From: Parapristionchus giblindavisi
Lineage: Eukaryota; Nematoda; Chromadorea; Rhabditida; Diplogasteridae
Length of the DNA: 64,000 nt
Direction: 5' to 3'
Assembly (NCBI GenBank): GCA_943737045.1
Contig: CALSFV010000020.1
Span: 558,001-622,000 of the forward strand
The notes beneath the pieces were generated by a model that saw only the letters and a list, made by a program, of their open reading frames with translations, was not told where the DNA came from and made no database searches. This document shows positions 1 to 10,600 of this stretch, piece by piece (position 1 is the first letter of the stretch; each line of letters opens with the position of its first letter). The translations under genes were made by a program, and so were the position numbers.

Positions 1-600
1 TGAGTATTGATCGACTGAGTACACATGCACTCCGTTCCATGACTCTAGGAACAAGGCAGATCCTTCCTTGCAATCCATCTAGAACGTAAACATCGAGCGC
101 GTTAGCGGGTGGGCGTGGTCCTTTGTAATGCGCATATAAGGCAACCTCATTCCCGCCATTGTCATTTATCGTCTCTTTCCCTGGACCCGTCTCCATCTCT
201 CAACTTCTCAACTAAAACAGCGATGATCGTCGAGTCGTCTCTCAACTTCCGGAGTACTCTTCGCTCATCGGCTTGTGGATTCATCAGTCATCTACACATG
301 GATACGTCAGTTTCTTCAATGAGGTACCGTATCCACCCTACTATTGTCGTATTGATATTTCTGTTACTGTGTTCTCTCATTTTATTCTGCCTTGTCGTAT
401 CGTTGACTTACCGCAGTTGCCGTAGTTGTAGTTGTTGTAGTGTACGGTTGGGTATGATCTCAGGGATAGGGTTTTTTGATAGATCAATAGGATAGTCTTC
501 CTTAAACTTAATCTTTTACAATCTCAGTGCACGTGCACTCAGGTAAGCGATAATAGAAATAGGGTAGAACACTCATTGGTTCCTCCTAGAACTTCTTGAA

Positions 601-795
601 TGTCCCCATCGTATCGTATCACAGTTCTTGTCCTCTGTCTTACGGTTCCGTAGCCCGGAATGTCCGTTCGTGGGGTACTCCCGGTACCGAGCAATTTATA
701 AGGCTCACCGGGTTTACTCTATGTACGGATGGGTATGGCGTCGTGGATAGATTAGAATAGCATTTCATGTCGTGGATAGATTAGAATAGCATTTC
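601..795. repeat. Dispersed repeat R1, copy 1
   Basis: About 170 bp here recurs at 1526-1692 in the same orientation with only scattered mismatches; both begin TGTCCCCATCGTATC and end in GTCGTGGATAGATTAG. This copy has an extra 29-30-bp tandem duplication of its last segment (near 735-795). I do not recognise the family. The two copies flank the asparagine-synthetase fragment. Bases 1-600 contain nothing I can support as a gene; one open frame ends in a hydrophobic, then cysteine-rich stretch but has no clear splice context. Confidence 0.7.
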
Positions 796-1043
796 AGCAC
801 TTTGTATGTGTCGTTGTATGGCGGCTTAGATAGGGTTACGGTAGATCAATTGATCCTCTTATTATTATGGAACCGATTCTGATAGAGAGTAGATGATATT
901 GATAATCTCTTGGTTATTGCTGTAAAGAGATGAAATCGATCGATTGCTATTCTACTCTATGGAACGACTCATTTCTTCTCTTGTCAGGTACTATACATAT
1001 CGATCTATAGTCCTGGTCTACTAATCTAAAATTATCCTTACAG

Positions 1044-1450
1044 TGCTATCGCGGCCCGTGAAATGCGTCGTTTTAGTCTTCCCATTCACTCTTTCGCTGA
1101 GGGAGTCGATGAGGATTCATCTGATTGCATGGCAGCGCAAAAGTTGGCCAACTTCATAGGAGCCCATCACCATGAGGTCTTCTTCACTCTCGAGGTAAGC
1201 AAAATAATCTTTTTTGTGCATAATTTTAACCCACGAAGCTCAAAGTCAATATAGAAAGCTAAACAAATTATTACAGGAAGGAATTACCATTCTTGAGTAG
1301 CTCGTCTGGCACTTGGATGCATTTGATGTAACTTCCATTCGTGCTTCCACTCCAATGTTCATTCTCTCCGAATAAATTCGCAGGATCTTGGATCGATCGG
1401 CTCATGAACTACTTTACTAGCAAAATCACATATGAGGAGGTTAGCCCCTG
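1044..1450 (+). pseudogene. Asparagine synthetase (glutamine-hydrolysing) fragment, broken
   Basis: The exon after TTACAG at 1043 reads AIAAREMRRFSLPIHSF, then DCMAAQKLANFIG and HHHEVFFTLE, followed by a GTAAGC donor at 1195. The next segment reads EGITILE, stop, LVWHLDAFDVTSIRASTPMF, stop. These match the C-terminal ATP-pyrophosphatase domain of asparagine synthetase, which normally joins aspartate and ammonia from glutamine using ATP. Two in-frame stops and the absence of the glutaminase domain and of the rest of the synthetase domain mark it as a dead remnant. Reading the family from the conserved FDVTSIRAS-type segment is fairly secure; what removed the rest is not visible. Confidence 0.7.
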
Positions 1451-1525
1451 ACACCCCCTCCCCACCCTTTCAATTATGAGTATAGATTAGCCGTCTGCTT
1501 GTTTATATCCTATTGACTCTTGTCA

Positions 1526-1692
1526 TGTCCCCATCGTATCATATCACAGTTCTTGTCCTCTGTCTTACTGTTCCGTAGCCCGGAATGTCCGTTCGTGGGT
1601 TACTCCCGGTACCGAGCAATTTATAAGGCTCACCGGGTTTACGCCATGTACGGCTGGGTATGGCGTCGTGGATAGATTAGTGTAGCATTTCA
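1526..1692. repeat. Dispersed repeat R1, copy 2
   Basis: Second direct copy of the repeat at 601-795, lying just downstream of the asparagine-synthetase remnant. No terminal inverted repeat or coding capacity is visible. Confidence 0.7.
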
Positions 1693-2149
1693 CATTTTTC
1701 ACATGAGTATGGTGTATTAGACCTATATTGTATTATATTAGATTGTATTAGAAGAGTGAGCGGAGTCTGTCCAATTGGAAAACGAGGATAGTTCTACATA
1801 TGATAGTGACGAGGTCAATTGGAATCAACGTGGGCCACACAAGAAATCGCTTGAGAGAGCGCGTGGAGTGTCACGACAGTTTTCGGTCATGATGTCTTTA
1901 CCTCATCTCCCTTTTTTCCTGTATGATCTATACCCTCTCTTCTCTTCTCTATAATTCTTTGATCTTTGATCTTTGATCGTTTCGCGTTCTTTCCTCTAAA
2001 TTGTTCAAGTCCCGTGCATCTCTCTTCCCCTTTTGGAACATGAACTATTGATACATTGGTATCCATGAATCTTGTCAACCGGTTTGTCGACAAACATGAT
2101 TATTTTTATTATTATGATTATCAAGATAAGGTATTGGCGGATGCCGAAA

Positions 2150-2177
2150 AGTGACGTCACGTATCTAGTGACGTCAC
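2150..2177. promoter_or_regulatory. Twin CRE-like palindromes
   Basis: TGACGTCA occurs twice (2152-2159 and 2169-2176), each inside GTGACGTCAC and 17 bp apart. TGACGTCA is the consensus for CREB/ATF bZIP factors. The pair lies about 120 bp upstream of a possible exon. That it acts as a regulatory site is inference. Confidence 0.4.
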
Positions 2178-2301
2178 GTTCGTAGACTTAATGGTTTGCC
2201 AACGTTCATGAATACGACATCTGAAATCCTTCACAAACGGAAACTCAGTTAATATTTTTTCAATATTTGTTTCATTTTATATTATTTTTTCACTATTTTA
2301 G

Positions 2302-2458
2302 CCGCATCATCTTCATCGATGAGGTCGTCCGAGGAAGGCTGCATCTTCGTCGTGAGATGGCAAATCTACTCGACGGACGTTTGAAGATGGATGGCCAACT
2401 TTGGAGTACGACGAGAATTTCCTCGAAGACTTCACTCGCACGCTGCTTTTTTGAATGA
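2302..2458 (+). CDS. Possible 3' terminal exon, unrecognised
   Basis: An acceptor-like CTATTTTAG at 2293-2301 is followed by a frame that stays open to TGA at 2456-2458, overlapping an AATAAA at 2458-2463. The encoded segment is basic (contains RGRLHLRREMANLLDG). A second frame is also open near the end and reads acidic residues, so the true frame is uncertain. No upstream exon was found. From 2460 to 4100 I see no gene; 2630-2700 resembles a decayed tRNA-derived sequence (GTATAGTGGATAA). Confidence 0.25.
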
Positions 2459-3734
2459 ATAAAGATTTTGGGTGATATTGTTTGCAAGCGGTGTCCAAGC
2501 CCGCGAAGTTAAATGGGAGGAGTCTGAATCACTATAGATATGGTTAATCAGAAATGGGCGGAGCTACAAATCGGGGTATGTGCACTGGCTCTAGAGAGTT
2601 TATGTATATAATTTGGCTTATCATATAATGGTGACCAATGGTATAGTGGATAACACGTCCGGAAATCAATCGGGCCGGTAGGCCGACTGGAAAGTTTAAT
2701 TCCCCGAGGTGGATTAGAAAACACGACATGTTTAACATATACTTCATCTTAAAAACTCATTGATAAAGTTGATGAAGAATCGTTTGCCATATTTTATTTG
2801 AGGTGAACTGAATTTATTTCTAGAATTACTATAAACATTTCTAAGTAGATCTTATCATAGCCGTGTTTTGTTGAATGAGTTTTAATATTTATTCATCGAA
2901 GGACAGAAAATATAGCAAGAAAACGGACGATTACTGCAGCCCCACAGTTAAATCATCCCGAGAAAGTATTCATTTGTCTTTTTTTCGATATGTAATAATT
3001 ATTTGTTATTTCTTTGCTACCTAAGTTGTGGTACCATATTTTATGTAATTCATCACGACATATCTAACACGGGTCTCCGGTAAAAGTGTATGAGCGCCTG
3101 CCACTATGAAAATTTTTTCTCTCGGATTTGGATGAAAGTCGATTGGTGGATGTGGTTGGGGGTCATGAGAAGGCCTATCGACTTGATTTGGCCAAAATCG
3201 CAGATTATCGATTTTTTGTGATCTAACACGGAAATTGCCATAACTCGGTTCATTTTCATCGTACAGAGACCGGACAGGAGTCATTCGAATCCTATTAGTA
3301 TGCTCTACAAAAAAGGTTTTCGGCACACAATGGCGGAAAACCCGTCTTCAATGTGTTTCACCCACAAAACTGATTTTTCGATTAGAAAAGTGAGTGTTTC
3401 TCGAAAATTTCTCAGAAAGGCAATGAACAATGAGAAGGACAATCTCTTCACGGATGATGACCCTGACCTATCTAGTGAGCCTGTATTCGATCAGTAAATG
3501 AATCCGCCGTTCCATTCTCAATTTCTATTCTATGTAAGCTTTTTAAGTTGTGTAAAAGTAATCTAACTCATGCCATTTTTGATAAAATTAAGCTACTAAT
3601 AACAAAATCTCGAATGTAAACAAAGATAACAGAAATTCGGATACTTCCTTCAAATTGAGAAAATCGTGTTATAGCTCGGGAATGATGATCTCTAGCGTGA
3701 TAATCAATTCATTATGGCAGTGGTTTTCTACTCT

Positions 3735-3785
3735 CGTACCAAATAAACAAGTGTATTTTATACGGTCAATTATATTACGGAAGTA
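3735..3785 (-). repeat. Solo terminal fragment of MITE family D
   Basis: The reverse complement reads TTGACCGTATAAAATACACT and continues into TTTGGTACGAGAGTAG, matching the left end of the complete elements at 7075-7304 and 21055-21278. Only one end is present. Confidence 0.65.
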
Positions 3786-4110
3786 GCGTTTTCGTTATTA
3801 GTTGTTGTGTAGTGTAATCTAATCTACCAGCATAATATAATTATCATGTAACTAATGCATAATAGTAAAATGCATAATATCACGACATAAATTGTTCACT
3901 ATATCTGAGTTATCCATGTAACGCATAAATTTATCATTATTTATTATTATTGTTATTATCATTATTCAGGTTTTTTTGGCAGGTAGTGTAGCTGGCGTTG
4001 CCAGTGCAAGTGTTTATTAAAGTCATTTATCAGGTTATCATAAGTAGTATTTTGAGCGTCCTACATAAATTGTTCAGTACATCAACTAAATATAGTTCTG
4101 GCCTCCAGAG

Positions 4111-4816
4111 CAGGGCTGGGACAGAAAATTTTTTTTTCTGAAATCAGAAAACAGAAATTTATGTTTTTAAAAAGCAGAAAAAACAGAAAATTCAGAAAAA
4201 AACAGAAAATGTCAAAAATCATTGATTTGCGTTCTTTTCTTAATGCTTTTTATTAGTTTGGTTGTAAAACCAATTTAGCATACATTTTTATCTAAGCGCC
4301 AGCGAAAAACAACAAAATAGCAACAATATATTATAGAATCGAAACGATGATATCGGCTTCAGTGAACTAGCTTCAACAGCGAGATACCAAATACCGATCA
4401 TGAAATTTTCGGCCGTATATACACAGAGATTAAATGTGACGAATACGGATAGTTTGCGAACGATTTTCCGGTATTCTGCAAAGTGATTGCCTGTACGTGG
4501 CAAATCACTGGTTTTTCGACCATTTGCCAGAATGTGGGCAAATCGTGTACGTAAGTAGGTAAACATGGCAAATCTAATGCCATATTTGGGCCAATTTACA
4601 CTCTCCGTGTACGGTATTTGCAAAAATACTTCATAAACGTAGCATTAAATGAGTTTTTTTCCTTTTCTTTGAAAATATTTCGAAAAATAATATTTTCTGA
4701 AAATTTTCTGTTTTAAAAATATATTTTCTGTTTCTGGTCAGAAAATTTTCTGGTCGCCAAAATGACCAGAAAACAGAAAAAAACAGAAAATTCAGAAACA
4801 GAAATTCCCAGCCCTG
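4111..4816. mobile_element. hAT-like non-autonomous DNA transposon (706 bp)
   Basis: It starts CAGGGCTGGGA and ends TCCCAGCCCTG, perfect 11-bp inverted termini. It is flanked by CTCCAGAG (4103-4110) and CTCCAGAT (4817-4824), an 8-bp target-site duplication with one mismatch. Just inside both ends are runs of AACAGAAAATT-type repeats. CAGGG-type ends with 8-bp duplications are typical of the hAT superfamily. A minus-strand open frame lies inside (4288-4623) but resembles no transposase that I can recognise. Confidence 0.85.
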
Positions 4817-4824
4817 CTCCAGAT

Positions 4825-5689
4825 ATCTTTTCTTTCGCAGATATTTCGAATTTTTCATATGAAATATGTGCCAATAAAAATATTAGAGCCATTTAGAATC
4901 TTTATTTTATTAAAATTATTATTTTGAAATTTTAAATATTTTTGTTCAGTGAAGTTATCCCCGCCCGCCACCCGTCTCAATAGTGGAGTTCAGTGCGCAC
5001 GATGACTCTCTGCGTCTCTGCCCATCGATCTCGTCTGATCATCTGGCCACTCTATCACTGATCTTGCACTGAAACGGAACCACTTCCTATCTTATAATCA
5101 ATACTATTGTCATTTCTGCAGACATAGAGGCAAATTGTCCTAACTTATCATTCAATTGTGCATGTGTGAAACTACTTTCTTAGTACTTCATCGTCATTAT
5201 TAAGTAGGTTTTGCCCATAATTTGAAAAATTGTGGACAAAGATCAAAGATCAAAATACAAAGATCAAAGATCAAACTTCAGCAATAGAATAAAAACCTTT
5301 GTGAACATCTCAAACATATTTAGGAGCTTTGAAAATAAGAGATTTCATCAAATGAGGCGCAGGGACGAGAGATGTGAGAGAGAGAAAGCACAAGTTTTTA
5401 AAAGCGTACGCGCTCTAAGTAAGACATCAGCATAACGTTTGCTGCGGCGCTGAGAGGAATCAGAGCTAAACCAAAATAAGGGAAATAAATATATGATACA
5501 TTGCGGAAAAACTCTGAAATATCCAATTACAGACATTTATATACCTGTACTTGTTCAAATAGAGAAATATATTTTAATATCATAGAAAAATATTAATAGT
5601 TATGAAATATATTTTTTTAAATTATTTGCGGAGTACAATATCACTGTAAAAGACAGAAAAAACACGATTGTACAATTTTTTTATGGATC
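4825..5689. other. Intergenic, no gene seen
   Basis: AT-rich sequence with a run of GATCAAAGATC units at about 5240-5275. No splice-consistent coding segment was found. Confidence 0.5.
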
Positions 5690-5691
5690 TA

Positions 5692-6951
5692 TTAGGTTGT
5701 GCCATAAGTCTTTTTGAATTTGATAGTGCTGTGTTTGCACTTTTGTTTCTCGCTTCGTTTTGAACGGAGCTCTCTACACTGGTGCATATCACTAACTAGT
5801 GTCCCCCTCTACCTAACCCTTATCACGTTCGATTCAGACTTCCCTCTAAATATGAGTATGCCTAGCCTGTTTGCCCAAAATAAAAATCTAGTTCTGAAGT
5901 CCAATTTGTTCCCTGCTCTCTCTCGCTTGAATTTTACAAAAATCAATCAACAACTAGGTTATGTGCATCCCACATATGTGCCCTCCAACCATACGCTGGC
6001 CAATTGCCTACGTAAATTTAAAATCAGAAACTATACTATAGAATAGACGAATGGTCACTTCGGAATTTTGATTTGCGCAACTCGTCTTTAAGGAGAGCGA
6101 GCCATTTGATACCACCCGTTAAATGTTAGCCACACTTAGATCATCCAAGCCCACTATTTCGCTAGAATTAAGGAATCTTGAAAAAGTCAAAAAGTTCTTT
6201 AGACGAAAAGTGGTCATTTGGCGGAAATTTGAATAAACTCGCGGATTGAGACCGCTATCTCTTTTATTTTTCTAAAAAGAACAATGCGCCTGAGTTGACC
6301 ATCTGGTCGCTTGATTGAAGAGATGGATCATTCGCAATAACTGTGCGCATTATAGCCAATGAATTTGGAAACGAGAGAAACCAGGACCCATCACTGAACC
6401 TGAAAAGATCTGGAAATTTAGATACCCTAGGTTAAAAGAAATGTGAAATTGGCCAATGTATTGCATGTGTGTAGTTGAGGTCACTGATGTAATCGGGGAC
6501 TTCAATTGTAAATAAATACAAGATTTGAAGCCATAGCTCATTTCGCCGCGTCCAGAGCGCAGTCAAATGTTTCTTCTTCACGGCTCCGCTCGTACTGTCT
6601 CAGTAAAACACATTATACTAAGACAGCCAAATTTTTCAGACGCATACTACCTGTGCTTCCTTACTCTCCGGACCTTACTCTCTCTGGTTGTTACTTTAGT
6701 TAAGGCGTCCAACTTGCTTTAGTAAATGAAAAGTTTAAGAACTAAGAAGATATCGAAACGTGGGTGGCCTCACAGTTTGCACAATAACCCAGGTCCTTCT
6801 AAAAGTAGTGAGCCCATGTCGTGGCTGGGTAATGGCAATAAGTCATGGACCATAACAGCGAATAAATTCCTCCTCAATGTCGTCGTTAAACTGAGATAAT
6901 TCAATTTGAAGTTGTACCGCAAAATTCAAAAAGACTTATGGCACAACCTAA
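5692..6951 (+). mobile_element. Degenerate mariner-type transposon (1260 bp)
   Basis: The ends are inverted: TTAGGTTGTGCCATAAGTCT on the left and the complement AGACTTATGGCACAACCTAA on the right, each bordered by TA (5690-5691 and 6952-6953). This fits Tc1/mariner target-site use and a full-length mariner of about 1.3 kb. Inside, fragments of a plus-strand transposase can be read across shifting frames (for example SDFDLRNSSLRR-like text near 6060 and EKVKKFFRRK-like text near 6180, followed by many stops). No open frame spans it, so it is inactive, though its termini are well preserved. Confidence 0.85.
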
Positions 6952-7074
6952 TACATGCATCATTTTAAATAAATGCGATATGTGAAATATCATCGTCTCA
7001 ATAAAAAAACTTGTTCAATATTAACGCTCTACTAAAGATTGTGAATCCGTATGAATAAGCAAATCTATACTATT

Positions 7075-7304
7075 GACGGTATAAAATGCACTTGTTTATT
7101 TGGTACGAGAGTAGCCAGCCACAGCCACAATGTGTTTCTATGTTTAGAGGGAGAGCACAAGTGAGATAGTAGGTACATATGTAGTTCAGAGAGAGCGAGG
7201 AAGGAAGGGATGAAATAGTGGGAAGCTAATCGATAGTTCTTTCTCTGTTTAGCAGCCAGTAGCAAGGCAATTAAACAAGTACATTTTATACGGACTATAA
7301 ACGC
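7075..7304. mobile_element. MITE family D, copy 1
   Basis: Left end GACGGTATAAAATGCACTTG; the right end is the complement of GTCCGTATAAAATGTACTTG. The interior (TTTGGTACGAGAGTAGCCAGCC and so on) is shared with 21055-21278. A minus-strand open frame ending WLWLATLVPNKQVHF is present in both copies, but it is a by-product of the repeat. 6955-7609 otherwise holds no gene. Confidence 0.8.
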
Positions 7305-7609
7305 GTTCTACAATCTAGCATCCATTTTATTTGCTTTTGAACACGATATTACAGACTGAATGAGCAATTAAAATATAAAAATAAAATGAATAGAATCACT
7401 TTTTACTGCTGATTACTAATCTGTTATTTAAAGTGCCTAATCTACCTGAATTTCGGGAAAGTCATTCTTAAAAACTCTCTCTCTCTCTTGGAAAGAAAGT
7501 AGATTCGTAATCAGCATTGAAAACTACTTTTGGACATGGCCTTCTCATAAGATCAAGATGAAGTGTGAACCATACATTGCAAGGTTATGATCTTATGACC
7601 AGTATAGCG

Positions 7610-10600
7610 TCAGCATCTCAAAATGCTTATTAGTGACATTTTCCGTGTCCTTGTCTCCTTGATAAATATCGATTCTGGAACATGAAAATCAATAAACGGA
7701 AAAATTTGGAAGGTCGACCTTTTCTTTCCTAAATGTTTGTTGATAACACTTCGTATTGCAGGGTTCTTATACGAAAATAACGTGGATGAATACAGAACAC
7801 TCATTGATTGAAGCTTAAATATACAAAATAGGAAATTCAAAACAATTTTTCAAACGTACAAAGTGATAGAAAAACTCCAAGAATGCAAAGTTCCTGGTCT
7901 TGTGGCCTTGAACGAGCGCAGTGTACAAAAAGCCCATCATTATTGATGCTATCTGTGCGAAAATTAGTTATTTTCCAAAATACACGAAAAGAAAAGAAAA
8001 AAAGAGGCGAGAGAGCACTCGAAATAGAGAGAGTTTTCGCATTTCTTTTATTTTCGAAAAGGTCTCACCGAGCATTACTTTAGCAACACTACATGCTAAT
8101 TTGACTCCCCACTATGATCAGACATTCTTAATTTCTTTCGTATAGCCATAGCGGACAGGTTCAAACAATTTTGATGTTTCGTTTATTTTGAATGATATTG
8201 TTACCTTTATAATGAGATTTCCACAATATATAGGGTGCATAGCTTGGGCTATATCTAACGATTCCTTTGCCTGAAAGATGCTCGACATAATGATAGGATA
8301 CCCCTAAAATTTTGTGATTCTGGCCGAATGGTGAATGGAAATCAAAAGATGTATATACCATTTGTATCCACTCATCGGAAAACTAATGTAGCCCACGTAT
8401 GAGTAAATTCAATTTCCCGGTCAACGAGAAAGTAATAATATTTCGAAATTTTACCGTGACATAATGATAGGATACCCTGATTTTTTTCAGAAGTTACAAT
8501 TTTTTTCAAACTTCTGCATAACATCAACGGGTTAACAACAGGTTAGTAATCAATCTTATGGCCCTTCCTCGAGAATGGACCGAAGATGCGATTGGGCATA
8601 TTCCTAAAGAGGACAGAAATCACTTGAGGCTCGATGTCGCCCCCACTCCTTTTAGATGACAGCCTTCAACTCGGCAACGGATGCATACTGTTTGGTGTTC
8701 TTGTGCACACGACTAACCAGGATACCCTATATATTCTACATGTGGTTTGCATCGGGATTGCACGTAGGGCATGGAAGAACTGTGATGTTCTTGACTGCGA
8801 ACAATGGTTTGGGGAGTTATGGCAAGCATTTAGGAGCTATCTTTCTGGGAGATCTGGTTGCGGGCACGGCTCTTCATCATGAACGGAACGAGGGTAGTCT
8901 GGTGCATCACTTGATACTTCGCATAGTCTATCCTGCTGGAGCGGAAGGAGATGGGCGGCTTTTCGAATTTTAAGAACGCGCCCCTGAACATGACCGAGGT
9001 TCCTCCAGCTGAAATTACGCGGTTTTTTTTGAGGAACTCACGTCAGAAGCAGTTATAGCCTTCCGGACTATTGAGGTTGAACTTCTTCTCATCGGTGAAT
9101 GCAATCAGAAACCGATATTATAAAAATTTTTCAAAAAAAATCATGTACCGTACTGGGACGCGTTCTTAAAATTCGACACGTCGCCCATCTCCTTCAGCTC
9201 CAGCAGGATGGACTATCCGGAATATCAGATGATGCACCAGACTACCCTTGTTCTGTTCATGAGGAAGAGCCATGCCCGCAGCCTGATCTCCCAGAAAGAC
9301 AGCGCTTCCATTCATGCCAGTACCCCTCAAAACCATTGTTCGCAGTCAAGAACATCACAGTTCTTCCATGCCCTACGTGCAATCCCGATGCAAACCACAT
9401 GTAGAATATATAGGGTATCCTGGTTAGTCGTGTGCACAAGAACACCAAACAGTATGCATCCGTTGCCATGTTGAAGGCTGTCATCTAAAAGGAGTGGGGG
9501 CGACATCGAGCCTCAAGTGATTTCTGTCCTCTATAGGAATATGCCCAATCGCATCTTCGGTCCATTCTCGAGGAAGGGCCATAAGATTAATTACTATCCT
9601 GTTGTTAACCCGTTGATGTTATGCAGAAGTTTGAAAAAAATTGTAACTTCTGAAAAAAATCAGGGTATCCTATCATTATGTCACGGTAAAATTTCGAAAT
9701 ATTATTATTTTCTCGTTGACCGGGAAATTGAATTTTCTCATACGTGGGCTACATTAGTTTTCCGAGGAGGGGATACAAATGGTATATACATCTTTTGATT
9801 TCCATTCACCATTCGGCCAGAATCACAAAATTATAGGGGTGTCCTATCATTATGTCGCGCACTGTGGATACGTATTAAAGACTTAAGACTTAAGGATTAA
9901 GGCACTCGAATGCAGAAATTTCCTGTTTGTGCCCTCAGGCTATTAAAAAAAATAATTTTTTTTAAAACATTAAAAAATCATAATTTTTCAAATTGTTGAG
10001 ATGAAGTCTAAATATCATTTGCGATGCGTCTAGGGTACACAGAGCTTGCTAATTCACTATTAGCATCGAATGTGCGTTGATTCCTAAAACACTTTTTTTG
10101 ACTCAAAATTTTGGTTTTTTCGGACAAATTATCGCTTGTTGTAGACTTCTGAAAGATTTCCGACCAGGTATTGTAGCCTAAGCAATTCTGCATTGATTTC
10201 ACTTAAATCCGGGTTCTTTCCGTTAGACCATCTTGCCGAAATTTTCGCTCGAATTTCCGTCATCGATAGTATTCTCGAACAAATGTATTTTCCAAACGTA
10301 TTTTTCAAACGATTGGTGCGGAGTTGTGCTCTACACAAAGTTTTGAGGAGAGACCAGTAAAATGACACAAGAAGCCCTTCACTTGGATCAATTTGAAAAT
10401 TTCGATTTTCATGACCCCGGGGTCATGGTCTGAAAATTTCAAAATTTCTCAAGTTTGAAATATTTTCATTTATGCGGCCCATTGTGAAGTACTAATGATA
10501 TGAATAATATTCAGCCAATGCTCAATGGCTGATCTATCCTTTCAACCATTTTTTTCGAACATTTTCGTTCTAAATGCGTGAAATTTTCAGACCATGGCCC

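Noticed and set aside
8634..9484. Open frames of about 75-105 aa (TAFNSATDAYCLVFLCTRLT...)
   Set aside because: They occur identically on both arms of foldback element 1 and are antisense to the transposase remnant.
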